This document shows positions 1 to 7,245 of a DNA stretch of 7,732 bases, one piece after another; position 1 is the stretch's first letter; every line of letters begins with the position of its first letter. The translations under genes and the position numbers were made by a program. Below the pieces are notes generated by a model, which saw only the letters and a program-made list of their open reading frames with translations, was not told the DNA's origin and searched no databases. Source of the stretch: CAZYVD01 sp964651045 (GTDB lineage Bacteria; Zhuqueibacterota; QNDG01; DSAB01); the NCBI GenBank assembly GCA_964651045.1, contig CAZYVD010000085.1:1-7732 (forward strand), written 5' to 3'.

Positions 1-115
1 AGTTTTCGAATTCCTTAGCATAAGCATCCATTATCTCTTCGTAAGATGGAAATGTGTAAGTGCCAAACATAGTTGTCTGTTTTGTTTGTTTTTTTGGCAT
101 AGTATTTTCAATCAT
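1..115 (-). CDS. Unrecognised protein, N-terminal 38 residues (runs off left edge)
   Basis: An open frame starts at the ATG at 115-113 and is still open at the window edge, so only 38 residues are visible. The start is supported by a strong Shine-Dalgarno sequence (AAAGGAGG on the minus strand, 130-123) with 7 bases of spacing, and by a sigma70-like promoter further upstream. A second in-frame ATG at 100-98 lacks such a site. The visible protein begins with a polar Lys/Gln/Thr-rich stretch, followed by FPSYEEIMDAYAKEFEN, which looks like the beginning of an amphipathic helix. There is no signal peptide or membrane segment. A polar start leading into a helix recalls phasin-like granule-associated proteins, but this is a guess from 38 residues and no function is assigned. 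Confidence 0.6.
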   Translation of the reverse strand, partial: MIENTMPKKQTKQTTMFGTYTFPSYEEIMDAYAKEFEN

Positions 116-160
116 AGTTTTGCCTCCTTTAATATTTAATCTTGCCAATGACCTTTTATC

Positions 161-189
161 ATTATAAACTTTCCCCTTTAAGCGGCCAA
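161..189 (-). promoter_or_regulatory. Sigma70-type promoter for the left-edge gene
   Basis: Read on the minus strand, a -35 box TTGGCC (189-184, 4 of 6 matches to TTGACA) is separated by exactly 17 bases from a perfect -10 box TATAAT (166-161). Transcription would start near position 154 and give a leader of about 40 bases ending in the strong ribosome binding site of the gene at 115. The site lies in the 112-base gap after lpxH. This suggests the left-edge gene is expressed independently of lpxH. It is a sequence match only. Confidence 0.55.
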
Positions 190-227
190 CTGCTTATAAC
201 AATCTTATGTTCCCTGCAGACATCGTC

Positions 228-947
228 CTATCCCTCCTTCCAGTATTTTACAGTAAGTGAACAGTTGTCAAACTCTCCGTATGAGAAATGATCGATCCAG
301 TCTCCTGTGTTGATATATGCATGATCATTTTCGTGAAGTTCATCCGGGAAATGTGTGTGGGCCAGGACTACACAGTCATATCCATCATTAAAACATCTTT
401 TTGCAAATTGGGAGTATTTTTCGATGTTTGCTACTCTTTCCTTTTTCCTGCTCAGCCCTGATATGAATCGTGCAATTATAAATGCAATGTCTGGATGTAG
501 AGTCTTAAATATTTTAATATTGTATCTGTTATGAAGTATACTTTCTGTGATGCGCTGGCCGAGGTCGTTTGATATGAGGCCGTCTCCATGTGCAATGAAA
601 AATTTTTTACCATTTATGTTGGTAGTAAAACTCTTCTTAAATACCTCTATTTGCAGTTCACTTTGAAAGAAATCATTCATCCAGAAATCGTGATTACCAG
701 TTACAAATTTTATTGATATTCCTTTTTTACTCAATTCTTTCAGTGCCACAAGCACATTGAAATATTTCCTTGGAATTACAGATCGGTATTCGAACCAGAA
801 GTCGAAAAAATCTCCAATAATAAACAACCTCTCTCCTCTTTCTCCGACATGTTTTAAAAATTCCAGAAGGAGTCTTTCCCTCTCAAGTTCATCATCTCTT
901 TTTCCCATGCCGAGATGAACATCAGAAATAAAATAGGTAATTCCCAT
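228..947 (-). CDS. lpxH: UDP-2,3-diacylglucosamine diphosphatase (LpxH-like metallophosphoesterase)
   Basis: This 239-residue protein has all the metal-binding motifs of the calcineurin-like phosphoesterase fold: DVH (D9, H11), GDFFD (D46, D49), GNHD (N85, H86), HGD (H120) and AHTH (H197, H199). Length and motif order match LpxH (E. coli LpxH is 240 residues), including the FDFW stretch after the second motif and a C-terminal YINTGDW segment. Known LpxH enzymes are Mn-dependent and hydrolyse UDP-2,3-diacylglucosamine to lipid X and UMP on the inner face of the cytoplasmic membrane, a step in lipid A synthesis. One difference is GNHD where E. coli LpxH has GNRD, so a related phosphoesterase with another substrate is possible. 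The gene lies 70 bases downstream of the PorU-like gene on the same strand. The Shine-Dalgarno sequence before its ATG is weak, and a weak promoter candidate lies in the gap. Confidence 0.82.
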   Translation of the reverse strand: MGITYFISDVHLGMGKRDDELERERLLLEFLKHVGERGERLFIIGDFFDFWFEYRSVIPRKYFNVLVALKELSKKGISIKFVTGNHDFWMNDFFQSELQIEVFKKSFTTNINGKKFFIAHGDGLISNDLGQRITESILHNRYNIKIFKTLHPDIAFIIARFISGLSRKKERVANIEKYSQFAKRCFNDGYDCVVLAHTHFPDELHENDHAYINTGDWIDHFSYGEFDNCSLTVKYWKEG

Positions 948-979
948 ATAGATTCTACTCGAATATTTTACTGACTACC

Positions 980-1008
980 AATATATAAATAAGGTCATTG
1001 AAAAGCAA
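980..1008 (-). promoter_or_regulatory. Weak promoter candidate upstream of lpxH
   Basis: On the minus strand, TTGCTT (1008-1003) is separated by 17 bases from TATATT (985-980, 5 of 6 matches to TATAAT). It sits in the 70-base gap between the porU stop codon and the lpxH start. The -35 match is poor and the region is AT-rich, so a chance match is quite possible. If real, it would allow lpxH to be transcribed apart from the upstream genes. Confidence 0.28.
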
Positions 1009-1017
1009 TAATTTAAA

Positions 1018-4000
1018 TCAATGAATTATCATCAGTCTTCCCAGCACCTCTTTTCTTATTCTCTTGCCATCAATATGAGCCTTTGCTATTATTTTGTAGA
1101 GATAGACACCATTTGCGAGACGGTCTCCCATATCATCGAGTCCGTCCCAGTGGATCATATTGAAACCTGGCTGGGCCTCTACTCTCTCGATATGTTTAAT
1201 GAGCAGACCCGAGGTAGTATAAATTTTTATTTCAATTTCTGCATCCTGATTGATCTCAAAAGTGAAGTGAGTTGATGTGCTGAATGGATTTGGATAGTTG
1301 AAGACCCTTTCTATCCTTATCTCTTCTCTTGGTACAATACGAAACAGAATAGATTGTGTGGATGAGTTATTGGCATTATCCCAGGCCTTCAGTGTTATCT
1401 GGTGTTCTCCAAGCTCGAGGCCTGTTAGCTGATATTGCAGCGTTCCCTCAAGATAGCTTCCTTCGTCATAATGAAAGTATTCTGTGACGTCGTTATTTTG
1501 CTCGCCGTCTACTGTAAGCATTATTTTATGGCCAATCTCACCTGTTATGTTTATTCCGCTCTTGTCGTCTCTAATCCGTGTTATGAGCTCGGGGTCTTGA
1601 TTAATCATTTCACCTGTAACAAAATTTTCATGGCCCTTAAAATAGATTGTAATCTCAGGCCCCTTTGTGTCGATCAACTCAGAACTTCCACCTACCTCGA
1701 TGCTGTCTTTGCTTCCATGTCCGTCTGTCTGATCGTTTGAGAAGTAGCAGCTCAATCTTGCCGTGTGTGCTCCATATGATATGTCTTTTGGCACAATGAA
1801 TGATGCCTCAAACCTGCCCTGATTGACTTCTACATCGCCTCGAAATATTGGATTTCCCCAGAGTGTATATGAAATTTGTGAGCCAGCCTCTGTTGTATAT
1901 GTGACATCCTTTTTAGAATCAAACCCCTTCAATGTTGCCGTTCCATTGAAGTCATCCCAGATCTGGCCATTTTTTTCGATCTGACCTCTTACTTCAATTT
2001 TACTAAGGGCCTTGAATGTATCGGGTTCTATAGTTGTAAATAGGCAGAGATTTCTTGGAGAGGAGAGACGAAGAGATGGATCTCCGAGAAGATGATATTT
2101 CTCATTGTTTACTGTGTTGGATAGAGCAAGTTTTGCAACACGGAGTGCATCACCTACCCTCAGCCGAGTGTCCTGAGAGCCGAGAAGGTTGGAAACAAAT
2201 GTTCTGTCCAGAGCCTCGTTGTAAGAAGCTATGCAGAGTCTGTTTGAAGCAATAACGCCGATTCCACCCCTGTTTTCGGTGTTGAGAAGAATTTCTGAGA
2301 AGCTCTGCTCTTCAGGATTGTCATACCATCCAAAGGAACATGTTGCAGCAAAAAAGAGCGGCAGTTTTTTCTGGTTGTCGATATTAGGGAAATCTATGTC
2401 TCTGTGAAAAATCCATTCGTGTGCCCAGAGCTTGTTGTTGCCGTGACCGATATAGTTAACAAAAAGGGTTCCTCTGTTGATGGATTCAATAAGATCGGTG
2501 TTTGCTTCAGGTTTTCTTCTTCCTTCTGCAGTAATTACTTCTGGATATTCTGTGAGATAAATTTTGGTAATATCAAATGGAGGGGGTATCTCGCTGGCAA
2601 TATACTCAGATGCACGCGTATGGGTTATTTCATTCATGCTCTGAGACCCTGCCTTTTCATCATCTGCAACTATTGTTATAAGGTTTCTCCAGTCTCCCAT
2701 GTTGTTTGATGTTTCATACTCTATAATCTTATCAACAGCGATCTTTGCCTCCTCTCTGTTCTGAACAGGGATTCTGCCCACAGAAAGATCCATATAATAA
2801 TCATTACCCGATACATAGGTATACCAGTCGTCGGAGGCTCTTGCTCCATCATCACTCCATCCATCATATTCAAGTGGAGGAATCCAGTTTTTTTGTGAAT
2901 ATGGGAGAATTGATTTGTAGTCATAACTGCCGTCCCCAAAGAGAAGGAGATAGGAAGGAGCAACTGACCAGTTTTCGAATGCAAATCTTATGAAGTTGCG
3001 AATTGCAACAGGATCAAAGAGGCCGCCACTGAACTGGTCATATACATCCTCAACATCAACGACCTCTACTGAAAGGGTGTCCTGCTCCTCACGCATCGAT
3101 TTCAATCGCTCGGCCTCCTCTATGAATTCGCCATGTGAAACGATTATCATATCTGCGCCGTTAGAGGGATTTTTCAGGTCGGATGGTGAGTCTTGGATAA
3201 TGGTCTCCACAGACCGGAATCCCGATTCGTCACATGCGATATATATTCTTGGGCTATAAGACTCAATAGAATCTGTGAAGGTCCAATTCCCAGAGGAAGA
3301 GAGGAGTTCGATTTTTTTGATATTGCCGATGTCTGTGACATCCAGCACTAGAGGCTCCTTTGAAAATCCAGACAGATGGAATTTGTAGTAGCCCTCCTCT
3401 TCTGGAGAGAAGAATCGAACAGTGCCGGAGAATGGTTTTAGTTTTCTCTCATATCCGATCTCATACCAGTCTATATAGGCCTGAGGCTGGCTGCCGTATC
3501 CTGTATATTGAAGCGTAAGGGTGTTCTGCGTTCCAATATCACTCACACTCTTGGATGTCTCATCGATCTTTTGATAGGCCCCTGTGAACTGAACGTTTTT
3601 AACAACATTGCCATTCCATTTAATTGTGAACATGTGAGTTCCATAGGTGTGACCTAGAAATTTAAATCTGAAATAGAGGTTTTGGCTTCCCCCAACAGGA
3701 TCTCTTAATACAACACTGTAATCTTTACTCTTATTGTTATTGCTGAATAGTGTTCCGAGCCAGTGTATCCCTCCCTTCCAGGGATTGTTCATTTCGTTTT
3801 CTAAGAATATGTGCTCCTGAAAAGACTCGACTGTTTCTGCACCAGAGGGTGTAGCTTGCTTCTTTGTCACAACCCTCTTTCCAGACAGATCATCATTAAA
3901 TACGAGCCAGTAGATGTTTTTGTCTGTATAGTGATTAATGTAGTGTTCATATCTATTTTCTGATGGGTTGTACTCCCACCCATTAACTCCCCTGCCGTAA

Positions 4001-4956
4001 AATAGTATATAGTCTGACTTATCAAAACTGTTGTCATCCATCCCAAATAGGAGTATGGGATTTTCTGTCAATGTGTCTGACGAATGATCGCCAATATCAC
4101 GGGAAAGCTCGCGGCCTCCATTGTTTAGTATCTTGAGTGTAGAGGGTTTGATTGACTCTATGTCGATTTTGTGTTTTTTTAAGAAACTTCCTGTTATTTT
4201 ATATATGCCCTCCTTTGTGATTGGGATCTTATAGAATTCTCCATTAACAGCTTTTTTGATTCTTTTTTTTACAACACTGTTTTCTTTTTTTTGACCGGAT
4301 CGATTTTCCGAATAGTTGAGTATTGCTCTTTTGTAGATCGTTTCGTTTCTTCTTTTGATATCAGTTTTGGGTTTTTCCGGTCCCATAAATGAAACATTTA
4401 TGATTAGCTCTGAATATATGCGGATTTTGTTTTCAATGGCATTGAACTGTATGGGGAATAGATGGATTCTGATTATCCGCTGATCTCCAAAATAGCCCGG
4501 ACTTTCAACCATATAGGGCTGTTGAGGCCAGTATCCCCTTTGATTATATATTTCCCCTTCTTTGTAGTACTCCTTAGAGAGATTATTTTTATCCTTCCTG
4601 ACAAATGGTATGGGCAAGATTCGTACGGAATTAACCTCTCTGAAGTTTGATGATCTTAATTTGACCTCTACTTCTGCCCCATCAGGAATTGCGAGAACGA
4701 CACTCCTTGATGGAATCATTGGCTCACCCTTTTTTCCCCAGTAGCCCCATTTTTTTGATTTTATTAATTCATATTTTTTCCCGCCATATTTTATAGTTTC
4801 TATTTTATAATCTCCAGGGACGAATGAGACCACACAACCCCTTTCAGATGAAGAGGTCAGTTTAAGTTCATCTGCCCAACCAGTTGTAAGGCTCATCAAT
4901 GGTATGAGGAGTAGAAAACAAGCAACTCTTTTTAGAATTATTAATTTGCTCTCCAT
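1018..4956 (-). CDS. porU: PorU-like C25 (gingipain family) cysteine peptidase, probable type IX secretion sortase
   Basis: This is a 1312-residue exported protein. A signal peptide spans residues 1-28 (Lys/Arg start, hydrophobic core, probable cleavage after GWA). Residues about 30-190 resemble the gingipain propeptide (GEPMIPSRSV, RIHLFPIQFN). Residues about 243-590 are beta-rich. The C25 catalytic domain spans about 600-965, with the catalytic His in NYIGHG (H838) and the catalytic Cys in FAATCSFG (C873), ending in LLGDPSLRL. The His-Cys spacing of 35 is close to that of gingipains. Then follow a segment typical of PorU (GPEITIYFKG, SGINITGEIGH, KAWDNANN) and a FlgD-like C-terminal domain starting at NYPNPF (N1220) with NGVYLYKI. 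Known PorU removes the C-terminal signal from T9SS cargo at the outer membrane and joins cargo to A-type LPS. A secreted C25 protease outside a T9SS is the alternative. A GAGGT ribosome binding site overlaps the upstream transporter stop. Confidence 0.8.
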   Translation of the reverse strand: MESKLIILKRVACFLLLIPLMSLTTGWADELKLTSSSERGCVVSFVPGDYKIETIKYGGKKYELIKSKKWGYWGKKGEPMIPSRSVVLAIPDGAEVEVKLRSSNFREVNSVRILPIPFVRKDKNNLSKEYYKEGEIYNQRGYWPQQPYMVESPGYFGDQRIIRIHLFPIQFNAIENKIRIYSELIINVSFMGPEKPKTDIKRRNETIYKRAILNYSENRSGQKKENSVVKKRIKKAVNGEFYKIPITKEGIYKITGSFLKKHKIDIESIKPSTLKILNNGGRELSRDIGDHSSDTLTENPILLFGMDDNSFDKSDYILFYGRGVNGWEYNPSENRYEHYINHYTDKNIYWLVFNDDLSGKRVVTKKQATPSGAETVESFQEHIFLENEMNNPWKGGIHWLGTLFSNNNKSKDYSVVLRDPVGGSQNLYFRFKFLGHTYGTHMFTIKWNGNVVKNVQFTGAYQKIDETSKSVSDIGTQNTLTLQYTGYGSQPQAYIDWYEIGYERKLKPFSGTVRFFSPEEEGYYKFHLSGFSKEPLVLDVTDIGNIKKIELLSSSGNWTFTDSIESYSPRIYIACDESGFRSVETIIQDSPSDLKNPSNGADMIIVSHGEFIEEAERLKSMREEQDTLSVEVVDVEDVYDQFSGGLFDPVAIRNFIRFAFENWSVAPSYLLLFGDGSYDYKSILPYSQKNWIPPLEYDGWSDDGARASDDWYTYVSGNDYYMDLSVGRIPVQNREEAKIAVDKIIEYETSNNMGDWRNLITIVADDEKAGSQSMNEITHTRASEYIASEIPPPFDITKIYLTEYPEVITAEGRRKPEANTDLIESINRGTLFVNYIGHGNNKLWAHEWIFHRDIDFPNIDNQKKLPLFFAATCSFGWYDNPEEQSFSEILLNTENRGGIGVIASNRLCIASYNEALDRTFVSNLLGSQDTRLRVGDALRVAKLALSNTVNNEKYHLLGDPSLRLSSPRNLCLFTTIEPDTFKALSKIEVRGQIEKNGQIWDDFNGTATLKGFDSKKDVTYTTEAGSQISYTLWGNPIFRGDVEVNQGRFEASFIVPKDISYGAHTARLSCYFSNDQTDGHGSKDSIEVGGSSELIDTKGPEITIYFKGHENFVTGEMINQDPELITRIRDDKSGINITGEIGHKIMLTVDGEQNNDVTEYFHYDEGSYLEGTLQYQLTGLELGEHQITLKAWDNANNSSTQSILFRIVPREEIRIERVFNYPNPFSTSTHFTFEINQDAEIEIKIYTTSGLLIKHIERVEAQPGFNMIHWDGLDDMGDRLANGVYLYKIIAKAHIDGKRIRKEVLGRLMIIH

Positions 4957-4960
4957 CTCT

Positions 4961-4966
4961 ACCTCA
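4961..4966 (-). promoter_or_regulatory. porU ribosome binding site overlapping the upstream stop codon
   Basis: Read on the minus strand, TGAGGT contains both the TGA stop of the transporter gene (4966-4964) and the GAGGT Shine-Dalgarno sequence for porU, whose ATG begins four bases later at 4956. This arrangement is typical of translational coupling: ribosomes finishing the transporter would be placed on the porU start. It supports the chosen porU start, and co-transcription of the two genes. Confidence 0.6.
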
Positions 4967-6121
4967 CAGGGAATATTTCGGCTCTATCTCGATAGTAATC
5001 TCCTTGATCGAAGGAAATGTTTTTAAGATATTTCTCTTTATTCTATTTTTTAAATTATCCACCTCTTCCTGGTTCATCCTGAGATCTGGAACGAGATCGA
5101 ATGTAAGGAGGTGTCCGTCCTCTTTATTAAAAATCCTCAGGTCATGAAAGGAACTCGATCCGCCTTCCTTTTTAAGAAGATCGCTGACAAATAAGTTCAG
5201 CCTAATCGATATCGGGTCTTTTAGGTCGATTGGGTCGAAATGAATGGTTGAGTGGGTGTGAAATTTCTGGTTTACCAATTTTTCAATTCTCTCACCCAGT
5301 ATGTGTGTCTGTTTTAATGAGAGATCATCAGATACGGCAATATGAAACGAAAGCACTCTATTCTGTCCATATTGATGGATGATGAGATCGTGTATTCCGT
5401 TGACCTGTTTAAATTTCATTACTGTCGATTTTATCTCATTGACCAGTTTTTCTGATGGCTGTGTGCCGATCAGATCGTTGATCACTCTTAATGAAATCTT
5501 AAATCCTGTATAGACTATGAATAAGGCAACAAGGATTCCTGCCGTGCTGTCGAGATAGTTGATGCGGTATCGCTGTCCTATAAATGCGGCAATTACAAGT
5601 AGCGATGAGATTGCATCTGTTCTATGATGCAGAGAGTCTGCCATTAGTGATTCAGAGTCGATCTTTTTTCCAGCGTGGGATGAATAGAGCGCAAGCAGCT
5701 CTTTGACAATTACAGTGGCAGCTATCAGAGCAATAACCGTCCAGGAAGCCTTAAATGGTATTGGGTGAATCAGCCTTTCTATTGATCCTTTCAGGATTTC
5801 GACTCCAGCCACTCCAAGAAGTACAGCAACTATTAATGTAGCTACAGATTCCATTCTACCGTGGCCGAATGGATGATGGCTGTCTGACGGCTTTTTTGTA
5901 ACAAAGAAGGATATCATTATTATGGCAGATGTGGCCATGTCTGATAGAGTGTGGATGGCATCTGCCATCAGGGATATGGAGCCTGTCAGAGTTGCCATTA
6001 CGATCTTCAACACGAAGAGCATCAAGTTTACGCCAATAGATATACCGCTGATTCTTATTCCATAACGACTGCGTTTTTGCTCATCGTGGGTAGGCTTATT
6101 TGTCTTTTTTGATTCGTTCAT
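4964..6121 (-). CDS. Cation diffusion facilitator (CDF) metal efflux transporter with two C-terminal domains
   Basis: This 385-residue inner-membrane protein has the CDF plan: six predicted membrane helices between about 25 and 215, then a cytoplasmic domain. By motif alignment with E. coli YiiP, the intramembrane metal site is H57-D61 (HTLSD) and H165-D169 (HHRTD). The loop site is D80, H83, H87 in DSHHPFGHG. An H-D/H-D site is typical of zinc-type CDF proteins, so Zn(II)/H+ antiport is the likely role, but the metal is not certain. The first cytoplasmic domain (about 222-299) keeps the YiiP-type ligands H244, H260, H273, H294 and D296. A second copy of this domain (about 304-383) follows and makes the protein about 80 residues longer than YiiP. 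No good Shine-Dalgarno sequence precedes the ATG. The gene heads the minus-strand group and is probably co-translated with porU. Confidence 0.88.
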   Translation of the reverse strand: MNESKKTNKPTHDEQKRSRYGIRISGISIGVNLMLFVLKIVMATLTGSISLMADAIHTLSDMATSAIIMISFFVTKKPSDSHHPFGHGRMESVATLIVAVLLGVAGVEILKGSIERLIHPIPFKASWTVIALIAATVIVKELLALYSSHAGKKIDSESLMADSLHHRTDAISSLLVIAAFIGQRYRINYLDSTAGILVALFIVYTGFKISLRVINDLIGTQPSEKLVNEIKSTVMKFKQVNGIHDLIIHQYGQNRVLSFHIAVSDDLSLKQTHILGERIEKLVNQKFHTHSTIHFDPIDLKDPISIRLNLFVSDLLKKEGGSSSFHDLRIFNKEDGHLLTFDLVPDLRMNQEEVDNLKNRIKRNILKTFPSIKEITIEIEPKYSL

Positions 6122-6216
6122 ATTAAAACAAAATATTCGTCGATATCTTGTGATAAATATAGAAAAGTAATGGATAAAAAGAAAGAAAAATCACCCAAAT
6201 ATTTTTTATGAATCAT

Positions 6217-6245
6217 TTGATTTTTTGGTTTTAGACTGGTAAATT
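6217..6245 (+). promoter_or_regulatory. Promoter candidate for the thioredoxin-like gene
   Basis: TTGATT (6217-6222, 4 of 6 to TTGACA) is followed after 17 bases by TAAATT (6240-6245, 4 of 6 to TATAAT). The same site reads as TTG, 20 bases, then TAAATTTA, which matches 7 of 8 positions of the Bacteroidota -7 element TANNTTTG with its -33 TTG. The background is very AT-rich, so the match is only moderately informative. Confidence 0.35.
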
Positions 6246-6278
6246 TAAAAACAAATTCTTTCCCTTATTTCTTATCAT

Positions 6279-6283
6279 GGAGG
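6279..6283 (+). promoter_or_regulatory. Ribosome binding site that decides the start of the thioredoxin-like gene
   Basis: GGAGG lies 5 bases before the ATG at 6289. It overlaps an in-frame ATG at 6277-6279, which has no Shine-Dalgarno sequence of its own. The start is therefore placed at 6289, which also makes the signal peptide begin directly with MKYR. Confidence 0.75.
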
Positions 6284-6288
6284 ATGTT

Positions 6289-6804
6289 ATGAAATACCGC
6301 TACATATTTATTGCCGCTCTTTTATCTTTTACATTTTATGCCCTGAGTACTGCAGAAGAGGAAAACACGGATGTGAACAGAGTGGGTCAAATAGTACCGG
6401 AATTTTCTGTTAAGACTATTGATGAATCAAATATCGATATTAAAGATCTCAGAGGGAAAATTGTTTTGATAAACTTTTTTGCAACCTGGTGTCCGCACTG
6501 CATAAATGAGATGCCGTATCTTGAGAATTTATGGAATAAATTGAAAGACAAAGATTTTCTCATTATCTGTATTGGAAGAGAACATTCGAAACAGGAGCTT
6601 GTTGTCTTTAGAGATAAAAAAGGTTTTACATTTCCTATTGCTCCAGATCCGGAGAGAAAGATATACAGCCTTTTTGCAACAAAATACATACCCAGGAATA
6701 TTGTTGTAGATAAGGCTGGAAAGATCGTCTATCAGAAAAAGGGATTTATAAAAGAGGAGTTTCAAAAGCTGGCAAACAAAATAGAATCTCTGTTGAGTGA
6801 GTAG
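6289..6804 (+). CDS. TlpA/ResA-like exported thioredoxin-fold protein
   Basis: With the start at 6289 the protein has 171 residues. It begins with a signal peptide (MKYR, hydrophobic core, probable cleavage after STA at residue 22), so it should act in the periplasm or on the outer side of the inner membrane. The mature part is a TlpA/AhpC-TSA-type thioredoxin fold: an entry strand region (VGQIVPEFSVKTID), the DLRGKIVLINFFATW strand, the redox motif W-C-P-H-C (C68, C71), and the cis-proline loop at YIPRN (P135). The family includes ResA and TlpA, which reduce disulfides in apocytochrome c or other exported proteins. The WCPHC motif resembles DsbA rather than the WCEPC of ResA, so the redox role is not settled. 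No cytochrome maturation genes are visible. The next gene follows after 42 bases on the same strand, and no terminator is seen between them. Confidence 0.85.
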   Translation: MKYRYIFIAALLSFTFYALSTAEEENTDVNRVGQIVPEFSVKTIDESNIDIKDLRGKIVLINFFATWCPHCINEMPYLENLWNKLKDKDFLIICIGREHSKQELVVFRDKKGFTFPIAPDPERKIYSLFATKYIPRNIVVDKAGKIVYQKKGFIKEEFQKLANKIESLLSE

Positions 6805-6846
6805 GTATTGCGGCTGTTTTTGTCGTAGTATAAAGGAGGGCTAAAG

Positions 6847-7245
6847 GTGGAAGCAAAGATTAGAGGTGCAGTGATTCAGGCAAGAAAGGATTTTGTGGAG
6901 GAACATTTCGGAGAAGCGAGTTGGGAACGGGTATTCAGCAGTCTCTCAGAGGAGGATCAGGAAATCATAGGCGGTCTTATTGTATCTGCAGGATGGTATC
7001 CTTTTGAGGTGGGTGAGCGTCTCGACAAGGCAATTGTTGATATTCTTGGACATGGAGACCTTGGGATTTTTGAAGATATAGGAGCTCAATCTGCAAAGAG
7101 AAATCTTTCTACGATACACAAGCCGTTTCTCACTCCAGGAAATCCACAGGCATTCATGACACAGGCTGAAGCCATATATAAGTTTTATTATAATGTCGGC
7201 AGGAGAGAGTGGAAGCCGACAGGCCCCAATTCTGGTGTTATATGA
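6847..7245 (+). CDS. TIGR02265/DUF2378-like protein, apparently shortened at the C-terminus
   Basis: This 132-residue frame starts with GTG at 6847. A strong Shine-Dalgarno sequence (AAAGGAGG, 6832-6839) lies 7 bases upstream, and no ATG is near, so the start is well supported. The protein is soluble with no signal peptide. Its pattern (G-x-x-x-x-A-R-x-x-F-V-E-E-x-F-G near residues 7-22, a WYPFEV segment at 50-55, SAKRNL near 83-88, and YYNVGRREW near the end) resembles the TIGR02265/DUF2378 family as I recall it. That family is of unknown function and is known from myxobacteria and other lineages. As I recall, members are usually about 170-200 residues, with a Cys-containing C-terminal part. 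Here the frame ends at GVI just after the YY-x-x-GR motif, so it may be a truncated gene. No continuation is visible in the other frames before the next gene at 7279. The family call is from motif memory only. Confidence 0.55.
   Translation: MEAKIRGAVIQARKDFVEEHFGEASWERVFSSLSEEDQEIIGGLIVSAGWYPFEVGERLDKAIVDILGHGDLGIFEDIGAQSAKRNLSTIHKPFLTPGNPQAFMTQAEAIYKFYYNVGRREWKPTGPNSGVI

Larger units (their letters stand above)
6122..6288. other. AT-rich divergent intergenic region
   Basis: This stretch separates the minus-strand transporter from the plus-strand thioredoxin-like gene and must hold promoters for both directions. On the minus strand, TATATTTA (6161-6154) could be a -10 or -7 element, but no convincing -35 box lies at the right distance. 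The plus-strand candidate is listed separately. I saw no clear inverted repeat, riboswitch or terminator hairpin. There is a purine-rich run near 6170-6190. Confidence 0.5.

Noticed and set aside
191..227. A possible terminator hairpin after lpxH around the CTGCAG sequence.
   Set aside because: The inverted repeat is short and imperfect, and no U-rich run follows it in the direction of transcription.
2721..2984. An 87-codon minus-strand frame inside the catalytic domain of the PorU-like gene.
   Set aside because: It is out of frame with the C25 domain, which continues without a break through this region, so it is not evidence of a frameshift.
1021..4650. Several plus-strand open frames of 62-101 codons inside the PorU-like gene.
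   Set aside because: They lie wholly antisense to a long, motif-rich coding frame, show no recognisable family and are expected shadows of it.
6277..6288. An upstream in-frame ATG that would add MEDV to the thioredoxin-like protein.
   Set aside because: That ATG has no ribosome binding site of its own. The GGAGG overlapping it is ideally spaced for the ATG at 6289, and the later start gives a cleaner signal peptide.
6387..6765. Two minus-strand frames of 100 and 78 codons opposite the thioredoxin-like gene.
   Set aside because: They are antisense to a protein with clear signal peptide and WCPHC motifs and resemble no known family.
6805..6846. A terminator between the thioredoxin-like gene and the TIGR02265-like gene.
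   Set aside because: The T-rich patch near 6817-6821 is not preceded by a stable GC-rich stem, and the next gene's ribosome binding site lies directly after it.
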